A stretch of 42,958 bases of DNA from Firmicutes bacterium UBA4996 (GTDB lineage Bacteria > Bacillota > Limnochordia > Darwinibacteriales > Darwinibacteriaceae). The notes under the pieces are model-generated. The model did no database searches. It was not told where the DNA came from and was given only the letters and a program-made list of their open reading frames with translations. The translations under genes were made by a program, and so were the position numbers. The number at the start of each line of letters is the position of its first letter. The first letter of the stretch is position 1. The stretch is from assembly GCA_002396805.1 (NCBI GenBank), contig DGYW01000032.1, positions 1 through 42,958 on the forward strand. Direction: 5' to 3'. Shown in pieces: positions 16,386-25,107 of the stretch.

Positions 16386-17504
16386 TTGGCCAAACAAGAT
16401 TATTATGACGTCTTAGGTGTGCCTCGGGGTGCATCTGATGACGATATTAAAAAAGCCTATCGTAAACTGGCTCGGGAATTACATCCAGATGTAAATCAAG
16501 AACCGGGGGCAGAAGAAAAATTCAAGACCATTAATGAGGCTTATTCCGTTCTGGGTGATCCAGAACGGAGGGCCCAGTATGATCAATTCGGCCATGCTGC
16601 TTTTGACAATGCGGGTGCAGGCGGGTTCGGTGGATTTGGTGGATTTGGTGATTTTGGCGATCTAGGTGATCTTTTCGGTGACATTTTCGGTTTTGGAGGC
16701 CGCCAGACCAATAGACCGCAGAGGGGTGCAGATCTTCGCTATGAAATGACAATCGAATTTGAGGAAGCAGCCTTCGGGGTAGAGAGGGAGTTTTCTATTC
16801 CTCGTACTGAGATCTGCGATCATTGTCATGGGAATAAAGCAGAACCGGGCACTCCCATTACTACTTGTCCTGAATGTAATGGGAGTGGGCAGATCCGTTA
16901 TGTACAACAAACACCTCTAGGGCAATTCGCTAGTACCAGGACTTGTCCTCGTTGTAGTGGCGAAGGAAAAACCTTCGAAAAGGCTTGTACGGTTTGTCAG
17001 GGAGTAGGTACCCAACGCAAGACTAGCACAGTCAATGTCAAAATTCCTGCTGGAGTAGACGATGGACAAATGCTTCGCCTAGCTGGTCGGGGAGAGGCTG
17101 GCTATAGGGGAGGCCCGCCAGGTGATCTTTTAATCTCAATCCGAGTGCGTCCCCACGAAGTATTTCGGCGCGAAGGACGTAATGTCTTATGTGAGGTGCC
17201 CATTTCTTTCGTCCAGGCCACCTTGGGTGATGAGATTGATGTGCCTACTTTAGATGGAGTAGTAAAGATGCGCATTCCTGAAGGTACGCAATCTGGAAAA
17301 GTGTTACGCTTACGTAACAAGGGGATCCAAGATGTGCGGGGACATGGTCGGGGTGATCAGCTAGTGCAAGTCAAAGTGATTACTCCCCAAAAGCTTACGG
17401 CAAAACAGAAAGAATTACTACGAGAGTTTGCTAAAGCAGGCGGTGGTGATCTACCGGAAGAAGCTAAGGGTTTCTTCGGGCGTATGAAGGACGCTTTACG
17501 TTAA
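16386..17504 (+). CDS. dnaJ: Chaperone DnaJ (Hsp40)
   Basis: This 372-residue type I J-protein has a J domain (1-70) with HPD in RELHPDVN, a Gly/Phe-rich linker (about 73-105), and a zinc-finger region with four CxxCxGxG repeats: CDHCHGNK, CPECNGSG, CPRCSGEG and CTVCQGVG. The substrate-binding C-terminal domains follow. The first repeat departs slightly from the CxGxG pattern. The start is TTG at 16386, behind an AAGAAGGCGG site; no other start gives an intact J domain. Last gene of the CIRCE operon, followed by a terminator. Confidence 0.97.
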   Translation: MAKQDYYDVLGVPRGASDDDIKKAYRKLARELHPDVNQEPGAEEKFKTINEAYSVLGDPERRAQYDQFGHAAFDNAGAGGFGGFGGFGDFGDLGDLFGDIFGFGGRQTNRPQRGADLRYEMTIEFEEAAFGVEREFSIPRTEICDHCHGNKAEPGTPITTCPECNGSGQIRYVQQTPLGQFASTRTCPRCSGEGKTFEKACTVCQGVGTQRKTSTVNVKIPAGVDDGQMLRLAGRGEAGYRGGPPGDLLISIRVRPHEVFRREGRNVLCEVPISFVQATLGDEIDVPTLDGVVKMRIPEGTQSGKVLRLRNKGIQDVRGHGRGDQLVQVKVITPQKLTAKQKELLREFAKAGGGDLPEEAKGFFGRMKDALR

Positions 17505-17511
17505 CATCATT

Positions 17512-17541
17512 AGCTGCTCCACAGGTGGGAGCAGCTTTTAG
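17512..17541 (+). terminator. Terminator after dnaJ
   Basis: AGCTGCTCC (17512-17520) pairs perfectly with GGAGCAGCT (17528-17536) over a 7-base loop, followed by TTTTAGTT. The T-run is short, so some read-through into prmA is possible. No good promoter is visible before prmA. Confidence 0.7.
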
Positions 17542-17566
17542 TTGTGCCTAGAAAGGGAGGCTACCC

Positions 17567-18484
17567 ATGGCAAGATGGCAGGAAGTGAAGATCACCCTAA
17601 ATCGCACAGCAGCGGAAGGGGCCTACGCTCTGTTAGATCAACGGGGTATTGAAAATTATGTGGTAGACGATGCGGCCTTAATTGATCAGGCTCAAGAATT
17701 GGGTTGGGGAGACTATTTTCCCAAGGTAGATTCTTCAGAGCAGGTGACCATTACCTGCTATTTTTCGGAGCCGCTTCCCCACAGGGAGCTTGAGGAGCTC
17801 GAGACTGAACTTGTAGCCCTAGAAGACTTTGGTTTTGATCCGGGCCCTGTTCAGGTACAAACAAACTTTGTGCAAGAAGAGGATTGGGCCCACGCTTGGA
17901 AGGCTTACTATAAGCCTCAGCGCATTGGGCGTGTGCTGATTCAACCCTCTTGGGAGGAGAAACAGGAAGCAAGAGATGGTGAAGTAGTTGTTCACCTTGA
18001 TCCAGGTATGGCTTTTGGTAGTGGTACCCATCCTACCACAGCCATGTGTGTAGATTTCCTGCAGGAGCTAAACTTAGACGGCCGAGTACTTTGGGACGTG
18101 GGGACAGGGTCGGGAATCTTAGCCATAGTCGCAGCTAAACTTGGTGCTCAGGTTCAGGCGGTTGATGTTGATTCAGTAGCTGTACGGGTTGCCGCGGAAA
18201 ACCGCGACCTAAATGGCGTGGATTTTCCTATTTTCCAAGGAACTTTAGAAGATCTAAAAGGACAACCCCAGATTATTGTAGCCAACATTGTTGCTCATGT
18301 AATTGGCCCCATGTTGCCCCAAATCTACAATGTTTTACAACCCGACGGATTTTTTATCGCTGCCGGAGTCATTCAGGATCGGGATCCAGAAATCATCTCG
18401 CTAGCTAGTCAAGCTGGTTTGCGCCTATTAAGGCGAGTGCAGCGTGGTGAGTGGGTCAGTTACCTTTTTCAAAGGAGTGAGTAA
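17567..18484 (+). CDS. prmA: Ribosomal protein L11 methyltransferase
   Basis: This 305-residue SAM-dependent methyltransferase has an N-terminal substrate-recognition domain (about 1-105), a linker with FGSGTHPTTAMC, and the SAM motif LWDVGTGSGILAIVAAKLGA. A VANIVAHVI stretch occupies the place of the family's catalytic motif IV. PrmA trimethylates ribosomal protein L11. The ATG follows GAAAGGGAGG. It overlaps the SD region of rsmE; dnaJ-prmA-rsmE-mtaB is the conserved Firmicute order. Confidence 0.95.
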   Translation: MARWQEVKITLNRTAAEGAYALLDQRGIENYVVDDAALIDQAQELGWGDYFPKVDSSEQVTITCYFSEPLPHRELEELETELVALEDFGFDPGPVQVQTNFVQEEDWAHAWKAYYKPQRIGRVLIQPSWEEKQEARDGEVVVHLDPGMAFGSGTHPTTAMCVDFLQELNLDGRVLWDVGTGSGILAIVAAKLGAQVQAVDVDSVAVRVAAENRDLNGVDFPIFQGTLEDLKGQPQIIVANIVAHVIGPMLPQIYNVLQPDGFFIAAGVIQDRDPEIISLASQAGLRLLRRVQRGEWVSYLFQRSE

Positions 18485-18485
18485 C

Positions 18486-19229
18486 CTGGCTCGGTTTTTT
18501 GTGCAAGCAAATCAGATAAAGAATGGTACAGTTGTCATAGTCGGAGATGACGCCCATCATATTACCCGCGTTCTGCGTCTTCAGCCTGGTAGCTTAGTTG
18601 AGTGTGTTGACCAGGACGAACAAGTTCACCAAGTGGAACTACAGGAGCTTGGTACCGTTGTCGTGGGTAGTGTCCAACAAACACTGGGCCTTTCTCAAGA
18701 ATCGCCTTTGCATCTAACCCTATTTCAAGGTCTAGCAAAAGGTGATAAAATGGATTTGGTTATTCAAAAGGCGGTTGAATTAGGGGTGCACGAGATTATC
18801 CCCTTTACTTCGCGTTACACCGTAGTGAAACTGACCGAAAAACAAGCCACAACCAGGCACGAACGTTGGGAACGGATTGCCCATGAAGCGGCCAAACAGT
18901 GTGGGCGAACCCGTTTGCCAGTGATTCATCAGTTACATAGTTTCGCACAGGTCCTGACCAGCATTCAAACTAGGCGGAGTGGGGGAGAGTTGGTTTTGCT
19001 GGCCTACGAAGGCGAAAAACACCAGGGGCTTAAGCAAGTTGATGCCCACCATCCGACTGCAGTTTCAGTACTAATTGGTCCAGAGGGAGGATTTTCTTCC
19101 GAAGAAGTAGCGGATTTGGCGCAGGTGGGCGCACACACTTGTTCTTTAGGACCGCGTATTTTGCGCACTGAGACAGCAGGTTTAGTTGCTTTAAGCTTGC
19201 TAGGCTATAAATGGGGAGATTTGGGATAA
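18486..19229 (+). CDS. rsmE: 16S rRNA m3U1498 methyltransferase RsmE
   Basis: This SPOUT-class methyltransferase modifies U1498 of 16S rRNA. Family signatures are near the N-terminus (ARFFVxANQI, DDAHHITRVLRL) and the C-terminus (LIGPEGGFSSEEV and LGPRILRTETAGLVAL, the trefoil-knot SAM site). The start is unusual. AAAGGAGTG (18471-18479) is ideally placed for CTG at 18486, which gives the normal RsmE N-terminus and about 247 residues. The in-frame GTG codons at 18477 and 18444 lie inside the SD or well within prmA. If GTG 18444 is used the genes overlap by 41 bases. Confidence 0.92.
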   Translation: MARFFVQANQIKNGTVVIVGDDAHHITRVLRLQPGSLVECVDQDEQVHQVELQELGTVVVGSVQQTLGLSQESPLHLTLFQGLAKGDKMDLVIQKAVELGVHEIIPFTSRYTVVKLTEKQATTRHERWERIAHEAAKQCGRTRLPVIHQLHSFAQVLTSIQTRRSGGELVLLAYEGEKHQGLKQVDAHHPTAVSVLIGPEGGFSSEEVADLAQVGAHTCSLGPRILRTETAGLVALSLLGYKWGDLG

Positions 19230-20533
19230 TGCCAGATAAGAAGTTAGCAACCGTTACACTTGGATGTAAGGTGAATCAATATGATACAGATAGTGTGATT
19301 ACACAGTTTTTGGAAGCAGGTTACAAGGTGGTAGATTTCCATGAAGTCGCTGACATCTACCTGATTAATACCTGTACCGTCACTAATTTAGGAGATCGCA
19401 AGTCTCGACAGATGATCCGCAGAGCAACTAAGCGGAATCCTCAGGCCAAAATCGTGGTCATGGGTTGTCTAGCCCAAACTACTCCTGAGGAGATAACCGC
19501 CCTTGAGGGGGTCACTTTGGTCGTTGGGACCCAGGGCCGAGGACGCATTCTAGAAGAGATAGAAGCCCTAGAGCGTGGTGATCAGACCTCCCTTGTGGAA
19601 GACATTTTTCAAATTACAGAATTTGAAGATTTGCCCGCCTTGGACTTCTCCGGTCGTACTCGGGCCACTTTGAAAATTCAGGATGGCTGTAATCAGTTTT
19701 GTACCTATTGTCGGGTACCATTTGCCAGGGGGAGAAGCCGTAGTCGCGAGCGGCATAGTGTGTTAGCACAGGTGAAGCAACTGGTCGAAGAAGGCTTTGC
19801 GGAAATAGTCCTTACTGGAATTCACCTAGGTCTTTATGGTCAGGACTTAGAGCCCTCCATAAGTTTGGCCCAGATTAGCAAGGAAATAGCTGATACAGCC
19901 GGTTTGCAGCGTCTAAGAATTAGCTCTGTGGATCCCCACGAGATCACTGACGAGCTGTTAGATTTGGTGGTCAACCATCCCGTTCTCTGTCGTCATTTGC
20001 ATATTCCTCTGCAAAGTGGCAGCAATCAAGTTTTACAACGGATGAAACGCAATTATTCGCGGGAAGACTTCCAAGAGATTGTGCGCAAAATCCGTAGGCA
20101 GATTCCTGACGTGGCCATTACCACGGATATTATGGTAGGTTTTCCAGGAGAGACTGAAGAGGATTTTTCGCAAACCATGGAGCTAGCTAAGGAAGTGGCC
20201 TTTAGTAAGATTCACGTTTTTCAATATTCTCCACGGGAAGGTACCGTTGCGGCAAAATTTTCCCATCAGATTGCAGCCCGAATAAAGGAAGATCGCAGTA
20301 AACGTCTAATAGAGTTAGGAAACACCTTGGCCCATAACTTCCATAGTTCTTTTATTGGTAGAGAAGTGGAGGTCTTAGTTGAACAACAAGGGAAAACAGA
20401 GGGGATTGGACACACAGATAACTATTTGCGGGTCAGTTTCCCAGTTGAACAAGGGACGAACTTAGTCGGCCAGATTGTACCTGTGCGTGTTGTGTCAGGG
20501 GATCTAGAAGGTGTCCAAGGTGCGTTGATCTAG
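19229..20533 (+). CDS. mtaB: tRNA t6A37 methylthiotransferase MtaB
   Basis: This radical SAM methylthiotransferase converts t6A to ms2t6A at position 37 of ANN-decoding tRNAs. The order of domains is an N-terminal UPF0004 domain beginning LGCKVNQYDTDSV with Cys13, further Cys in INTCTVTN and MGCLAQ, a radical SAM domain with CNQFCTYC and then VPFARGRSRSR, and a C-terminal TRAM domain (about 370-435). The ATG at 19229 overlaps the rsmE stop (TAATG). An in-frame ATG at 19211 is less likely. VPFARGRSRSR distinguishes MtaB from MiaB-type relatives. Confidence 0.94.
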   Translation: MPDKKLATVTLGCKVNQYDTDSVITQFLEAGYKVVDFHEVADIYLINTCTVTNLGDRKSRQMIRRATKRNPQAKIVVMGCLAQTTPEEITALEGVTLVVGTQGRGRILEEIEALERGDQTSLVEDIFQITEFEDLPALDFSGRTRATLKIQDGCNQFCTYCRVPFARGRSRSRERHSVLAQVKQLVEEGFAEIVLTGIHLGLYGQDLEPSISLAQISKEIADTAGLQRLRISSVDPHEITDELLDLVVNHPVLCRHLHIPLQSGSNQVLQRMKRNYSREDFQEIVRKIRRQIPDVAITTDIMVGFPGETEEDFSQTMELAKEVAFSKIHVFQYSPREGTVAAKFSHQIAARIKEDRSKRLIELGNTLAHNFHSSFIGREVEVLVEQQGKTEGIGHTDNYLRVSFPVEQGTNLVGQIVPVRVVSGDLEGVQGALI

Positions 20534-20551
20534 TGAGAAAGGGTGAAATGA

Positions 20552-20896
20552 GTGCATAGTGATTGTCTTTTCTGCAAAATAGCCCGGGGTGAGCTTGGTA
20601 CAGACCTTATTTTCGAAACTGAAAACCTTGTGGCCTTTCGGGACATTAACCCCCAGGCACCAACCCATATACTAATTATTCCTCGCCAGCATATTGCTAG
20701 CCTCAATGAGCTAGAACCGACCCATGGTGAGATCATGGGAGAGGCAATGCTCGCAGTACAGGCGTTAGCTAAACAAGAAGATCTTCACCAGGGTTATCGT
20801 GTAGTTGTGAACACAGGAACTCATGGAGGACAGAGTGTAGCGCATCTTCACTTTCACCTTTTAGGAGGTCGTTCTTTACAATGGCCTCCAGGTTAA
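20552..20896 (+). CDS. HIT family nucleotide-binding protein
   Basis: This 114-residue histidine triad protein is of the Hint/PKCI type. It has an N-terminal CLFCKIARGE (a possible zinc-binding CxxC), FRDINPQAPTHILIIPRQHI, and the catalytic triad HLHFHLLGG near the C-terminus. Hint proteins hydrolyse purine phosphoramidates such as aminoacyl-adenylates; the physiological role is usually unclear. The start is GTG at 20552, behind GAGAAAGGG. It lies 18 bases after mtaB, so probably the last gene of the prmA operon. Confidence 0.93.
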   Translation: MHSDCLFCKIARGELGTDLIFETENLVAFRDINPQAPTHILIIPRQHIASLNELEPTHGEIMGEAMLAVQALAKQEDLHQGYRVVVNTGTHGGQSVAHLHFHLLGGRSLQWPPG

Positions 20897-20899
20897 TTA

Positions 20900-20928
20900 T
20901 TGACCAGTGGTCCATAATAGATTATAAT
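20900..20928 (+). promoter_or_regulatory. Sigma-A promoter for rpsU
   Basis: TTGACC (20900-20905), a 17-base spacer and a perfect TATAAT (20923-20928), about 60 bases upstream of the rpsU start. Confidence 0.85.
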
Positions 20929-20989
20929 TAATGTGATATTATGCCGAAGGCGCCCCATGTCGCAGTCAGCATTGGAAGGAGGGATACTG

Positions 20990-21166
20990 GTGGCAGAAAT
21001 TAAAGTAGGTAAGAACGAGTCCCTCGATAATGCGTTGCGCCGTTTTAAAAGAGAAATTCGGATGTCAGGTGTTTTATCCGAGGCGAGAAAACGTGAACAT
21101 TATGAGAAACCAAGTGTAAAACGGAAGAAAAAGTCCGAGGCTGCTCGGAAGAGAAAGTACCGTTAG
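20990..21166 (+). CDS. rpsU: 30S ribosomal protein S21
   Basis: This small, very basic protein (58 residues) matches S21: AEIKVGKNESLDNALRRFKR, then a Lys/Arg-rich tail. S21 helps the 30S subunit engage mRNA. The GTG start at 20990 follows GGAAGGAGGGA; the longer frame from 20933 adds 19 non-family residues. It has its own promoter and terminator, so it is a single-gene unit. Unlike Bacillus, no yqeY gene follows. Confidence 0.96.
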   Translation: MAEIKVGKNESLDNALRRFKREIRMSGVLSEARKREHYEKPSVKRKKKSEAARKRKYR

Positions 21167-21174
21167 TGGACTAA

Positions 21175-21206
21175 GGCTCGATGTCGAAAGATATCGAGCC
21201 CTTTTT
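21175..21206 (+). terminator. Terminator after rpsU
   Basis: GGCTCGATGTC (21175-21185) pairs with GATATCGAGCC (21190-21200), one G-T wobble, around a GAAA tetraloop, followed by CTTTTT. Confidence 0.9.
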
Positions 21207-21224
21207 GGAAAGAGGGTGAACAGC

Positions 21225-22520
21225 TTGAAGCGGATCAGAATTGGATTGGTTGGATTGTTGCTCCTTTTGATGTTTGTAGGGGTAAATGTGGTGGGAGCCG
21301 CTAGCTCCATTGTTTATTCGGTGCCAATTCAGGGAGAAATTGAACCTGGTTTAGCTGCTTTCATTGCCCGGGGCTTAGCCCTTGCGGAGCGAAATGATGC
21401 TGTGCTCTTGTTAGAGATCAATACCTTTGGAGGTCGTGTCGATGCGGCGACAGAGATTAAGGATCTCTTACTTAAAGCCAAGGTTCCTGTCATTGCCTTT
21501 GTGAGTGAACGGGCTTGGTCAGCCGGCGCCCTCATCGCCTTATCAGCACCACAAGTGGCCATGGCTCCCGGAAGTAGCATTGGAGCCGCGGAACCACGGC
21601 CCATGGATGAGAAGACTGTTTCAGCTCTCCGGGCAGAATTTGAAGCAACTGCTGGTCGTGCCGGAAGGGATCCACGTTTAGCTGGTGCTATGGTAGATGC
21701 GGATCTGGTTATCGAGGATTTGGTGGAAAAGGGAAAGATTTTGACCTTGTCGGCCGAAAAGGCGGTGGAGTGGGGGATGGCCGACCTTTTGGCCACAAGC
21801 CGTCATGAAGTCTTGAGTCACTTTGGTTACGATAACTATGAGTTAGTTTCGCTTGCACCACACTGGGCTGAGCGGATCGCCCGTTTACTAACAAATTCCA
21901 CCATCAGTTCCTTATTGTTAACCCTAGGTTTCTTAGGACTGGTGTTTGAGATTACTACACCTGGTTGGGGTGTACCAGGCACGGGTGGTCTGCTTGCTCT
22001 AGTTCTCTTTTTTGGTGGTCGTTATGTTTCGGGCTTGGCTGGTTTTGAAGAAATCGGCTTGTTTGTCCTCGGTATCGTACTTTTGGCTCTAGAGGTCTTT
22101 GTAATTCCGGGTTTTGGTTTAGCTGGCATTCTGGGCTTAATTGCCGTAATAGTAAGTGTAGTTTTAGTCTTTGGCAATGTGCAAGCGGCCCTAATCAGCT
22201 TGTTCATAGCCTTATCAGTGAGTATTCTAGCTTTTATTTTGCTCTGGAAGAGGATTAAAAAAACCGCGTTTTGGCAACGTTTAGTTTTGTCCCATGTTGA
22301 GTCAACTGATGAAGGTTACCGTGCTCCAACTGATCTTGGCCAACTTCTGGGGCACCAAGGCGTGACACTAACGCCATTAAGACCGGCAGGAACGGTTGTA
22401 ATTGACCAAACTAGGTATGACGTCGTGTCAGAAGGTGTTTTTATCCCGCAGAATTCTTTGGTAGAAGTGGTTTTATTAGAAGGAACTAGGATTGTTGTTA
22501 GGGAAATAAGTAAGGAATAA
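21225..22520 (+). CDS. NfeD-family membrane serine protease (YqeZ-like)
   Basis: This long NfeD-type protein of about 431 residues has a signal or membrane segment (about 5-25), a ClpP/SDH-like protease domain (about 30-205), a block of membrane helices (about 225-345), and a C-terminal OB-fold NfeD domain (about 365-430). The protease domain contains WSAGALIALSA, the position of the catalytic Ser, and GKILTLSAEKAVEWGMAD. These proteins act with flotillins in membrane microdomains; the flotillin gene floA follows by 22 bases. The start is TTG 21225, well spaced from GGAAAGAGGG, or GTG 21216. Corresponds to B. subtilis yqeZ by position and architecture. Confidence 0.9.
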   Translation: MKRIRIGLVGLLLLLMFVGVNVVGAASSIVYSVPIQGEIEPGLAAFIARGLALAERNDAVLLLEINTFGGRVDAATEIKDLLLKAKVPVIAFVSERAWSAGALIALSAPQVAMAPGSSIGAAEPRPMDEKTVSALRAEFEATAGRAGRDPRLAGAMVDADLVIEDLVEKGKILTLSAEKAVEWGMADLLATSRHEVLSHFGYDNYELVSLAPHWAERIARLLTNSTISSLLLTLGFLGLVFEITTPGWGVPGTGGLLALVLFFGGRYVSGLAGFEEIGLFVLGIVLLALEVFVIPGFGLAGILGLIAVIVSVVLVFGNVQAALISLFIALSVSILAFILLWKRIKKTAFWQRLVLSHVESTDEGYRAPTDLGQLLGHQGVTLTPLRPAGTVVIDQTRYDVVSEGVFIPQNSLVEVVLLEGTRIVVREISKE

Positions 22521-22542
22521 AGCATTGAGGGAGGTTTTAAGT

Positions 22543-23544
22543 ATGTCCTTGTTTCTCACTGGTTTGCCGTTGTTAATTCTTTTAATTTTGCTGGTGATCT
22601 TTTTTAGTTTTGTTCCGGTTGGTCTATGGATTTCCGCCATTGCTGCGGGGGTGAATGTAAACCTCATTAGTCTTGTGGGGATGCGTTTGCGCCGGGTGGC
22701 TCCTAGCCGAATAATTCTGCCCTTCATTAAGGCTCAAAAAGGCGGGGTAGAAACCACCATAGATAAGCTGGAGGCCCACTTTTTGGCGGGTGGTAATGTG
22801 GATAATGTAGTGGATGCCTTAATCGCTGCCCATCGTGCCGATATACCTCTACCCTTCGAACGGGCAGCGGCCATTGATTTGGCTGGTAGAAACGTTTTAG
22901 AAGCAGTGCAAATGAGCGTTAACCCCAAAGTAATTGAGACTCCCTTAATCTCTGCTGTGGCCAAGGATGGTATCGAACTTAAGGCAAAGGCCCGGGTTAC
23001 TGTTCGCGCCAACATTGAACGTTTAGTTGGTGGAGCAGGTGAAGCTACGATTATTGCCCGTGTGGGCGAAGGTATAGTGACTACTGTTGGTTCTAGTGAA
23101 AGCCATGCTGATGTCTTGGAAAATCCCGATAAGATTTCTCGGGTAGTTTTGAGCAAGGGTCTGGACTCTGGAACAGCCTTTGAAATCCTCTCTATTGATA
23201 TAGCTGACGTAGATGTAGGGCGCAATATTGGTGCCCGGTTACAGATGGATCAAGCAGAGGCCGACAAGAATATCGCTCAAGCAAAGGCTGCGGAAAGACG
23301 ATTTGCAGCCCAAGCCCGAGAACAAGAAATGAAGGCTGCCACGCAAGAAATGAGGGCTCACGTAGTCGAAGCGGAAGCGGAAGTACCCAAGGCCTTAGCA
23401 GATGCGTTGCGAGAAGGCAAACTTGGGGTAATGGACTATTATAATATGCAGAATATCATGGCCGACACCCGCATGCGGGAAAGCATCGGTGAGAAAAGTC
23501 CAGGTCAAGAATTTGGTTCGAGTGATGAAGAACCACTACGGTAG
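22543..23544 (+). CDS. floA: Flotillin-like protein FloA (YqfA)
   Basis: This 333-residue SPFH-domain scaffold protein organises functional membrane microdomains. It has an N-terminal membrane hairpin (about 3-40), an SPFH/band-7 core with AKARVTVRANIERLVGGAGEATI, and a helical Glu/Ala-rich region (about 230-300) with QAEADKNIAQAKAAERR. ATG 22543 is preferred over TTG 22525, which lies next to the ribosome site GAGGGAGG. Located immediately after the NfeD partner, as in many bacteria. Confidence 0.95.
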   Translation: MSLFLTGLPLLILLILLVIFFSFVPVGLWISAIAAGVNVNLISLVGMRLRRVAPSRIILPFIKAQKGGVETTIDKLEAHFLAGGNVDNVVDALIAAHRADIPLPFERAAAIDLAGRNVLEAVQMSVNPKVIETPLISAVAKDGIELKAKARVTVRANIERLVGGAGEATIIARVGEGIVTTVGSSESHADVLENPDKISRVVLSKGLDSGTAFEILSIDIADVDVGRNIGARLQMDQAEADKNIAQAKAAERRFAAQAREQEMKAATQEMRAHVVEAEAEVPKALADALREGKLGVMDYYNMQNIMADTRMRESIGEKSPGQEFGSSDEEPLR

Positions 23545-23553
23545 GTGAATACT

Positions 23554-23958
23554 GTGCGCATATCTGTAGGGCTAATTCTCTATATTTTAGTGAGCATTAT
23601 TGGTGGTTTAATTAAGAAGGCCGCGGAGGATAAGTCCCAAGGTCAGCCGAGGGTAAAAACTCAGGTAGGCAAGCATGGCCAGTCGTATCCAGACATGGTG
23701 AGCCATGAGGAAATTGAACGGGCGTTGGTTCAGCGTTTCCAAGAGATAATTCCTGAAGAGCAAGCACAGCAAATCGATGCGGATGCGGAACGTCAAGCAG
23801 TTCCAACCGAATTGGAGACAGAAGAAGAGCCCAAGATAGTTTCCAAAGAACGCAAAAAACAACGAATCCCGAGCCTACAGCCTAGCTTGGCCCAGGCAGT
23901 GGTGATGTCGGAGATTATTCGACAACCACGGGCCAAGCGACCTTGGCCGAGTCGCTAG
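23554..23958 (+). CDS. Uncharacterised membrane-anchored protein after floA
   Basis: I do not recognise a characterised function. The protein (134-137 residues) has one N-terminal membrane helix (about residues 3-22), a charged, Glu/Gln-rich low-complexity middle (about 30-105), and a C-terminal hydrophobic patch then a basic tail: LAQAVVMSEIIRQPRAKRPW. That ending resembles a short motif seen at the end of other Firmicute hypothetical proteins (from memory, unverified). The start may be GTG 23554, behind GGTAGGTG, or GTG 23545, which abuts the floA stop. Tight linkage to floA suggests a partner at the membrane (inference). Confidence 0.7.
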   Translation: MRISVGLILYILVSIIGGLIKKAAEDKSQGQPRVKTQVGKHGQSYPDMVSHEEIERALVQRFQEIIPEEQAQQIDADAERQAVPTELETEEEPKIVSKERKKQRIPSLQPSLAQAVVMSEIIRQPRAKRPWPSR

Positions 23959-23988
23959 GAGCAAGAACAGCAAGGAGGACAAAATTAG

Positions 23989-25092
23989 ATGAAGCAAGAG
24001 AAACTTAAGATTGGTATTATTGGCTGCGGGGGGATCGCTAATGGTAAACACATGCCCGGCCTCGCAAAATTAGATAATGTGGAAATGGTAGCATTTTGCG
24101 ATTTGAATTTAGCGAAGGCGGAGAAAGCAGCTGCACAATATGGCGCAACTGATGCTCGTAGCTATGACGATTATAGAGAGCTTCTAGAAAAGGAAGAACT
24201 AGATGTTGTCCATGTCTGCACGCCCAATAGCTCCCATGCTGAGATTACCATCGCTTCCTTAGAGGCTGGTTTGCACGTCATGTGCGAAAAGCCCATGGCC
24301 AAGACTGCCGTAGAGGCCAGAGCCATGGTGGCCGCAGCTCAAAAGTCCGGAAAAAAACTCACTATCGGCTACCAAAACCGTTTTCGCAATGATAGCCAAT
24401 ATCTACAAGCAGTTTGTCGGCGCGGGGATTTGGGAGAGATTTATCTTGCCAAAGCTAAAGCCATTAGGCGACGTGCTGTGCCCACCTGGGGTGTGTTTCT
24501 TGACGAGGAGAAACAAGGTGGGGGACCCCTCATTGATATTGGAACCCATGCTTTGGACCTAACTCTATGGATGATGGATAACTACCGGCCCAAATACGCC
24601 GTTGGCACAGTTTACCACAAACTGAACAAAAGGGAAAACGCTGCTAACGCTTGGGGCCCCTGGGATCCGAAAAAGTTTCAGGTGGAAGATTCGGCCTTTG
24701 GTTTTATTGTAATGGAAGATGGTTCCACTATTATCCTAGAATCGAGCTGGGCATTAAATACTCTACAAGAGGGAGAAGCTAGAACATTTCTTTACGGCAC
24801 AGAAGGTGGTGCCGATATGGAAGATGGGCTTCGGATCAATGGTGAAGAGTTCGGTCGTCTCTACAGCAAGAAGCCTTCCTTAGATGCAGGTGGAGTTGCT
24901 TTCTATGATGGTAAGAGAGAAAGCGAAGCGGATCGGGAGATGCGTCTGTGGATTGAAAGTGTTGTGCAGGATAAAGAACCGTTAGTACTGCCAGAGCAGG
25001 CTTTGGTAGTTACAGAGATACTCGAGGCCATCTACGATTCGGCTAAGAGTGGTAAACCTGTTTATTTTAAGGATGGGCGCAAATTAGATTAG
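23989..25092 (+). CDS. Gfo/Idh/MocA family oxidoreductase
   Basis: This 367-residue NAD(P)-dependent dehydrogenase of the glucose-fructose oxidoreductase/inositol dehydrogenase family has an N-terminal Rossmann fold with IGIIGCGGIANGKHMPGL, VCTPNSSHAE and the catalytic-site motif EKPMAKT (Glu100, Lys101, Pro102). A C-terminal substrate domain carries GGGPLIDIGTHALDLTLWMM (Asp183, His187). The family oxidises or epimerises sugars and inositols; substrate cannot be told from sequence. The ATG follows CAAGGAGGAC. A strong terminator follows. It interrupts the usual floA-yqfC order and looks like an insertion of a metabolic gene. Confidence 0.93.
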   Translation: MKQEKLKIGIIGCGGIANGKHMPGLAKLDNVEMVAFCDLNLAKAEKAAAQYGATDARSYDDYRELLEKEELDVVHVCTPNSSHAEITIASLEAGLHVMCEKPMAKTAVEARAMVAAAQKSGKKLTIGYQNRFRNDSQYLQAVCRRGDLGEIYLAKAKAIRRRAVPTWGVFLDEEKQGGGPLIDIGTHALDLTLWMMDNYRPKYAVGTVYHKLNKRENAANAWGPWDPKKFQVEDSAFGFIVMEDGSTIILESSWALNTLQEGEARTFLYGTEGGADMEDGLRINGEEFGRLYSKKPSLDAGGVAFYDGKRESEADREMRLWIESVVQDKEPLVLPEQALVVTEILEAIYDSAKSGKPVYFKDGRKLD

Positions 25093-25107
25093 TAACTGCC
25101 ATAACTG

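Noticed and set aside
20929..20989. Structured leader or attenuator before rpsU
   Set aside because: The 60-base leader has only short, unconvincing pairings and no T-run.
22734..23225. 163-residue reverse-strand ORF within floA, and similar long reverse ORFs within nfeD
   Set aside because: These are shadows of coding frames, low in complexity and rich in Ser/Thr/Pro, with no motif; floA and nfeD are clearly real on the other strand.
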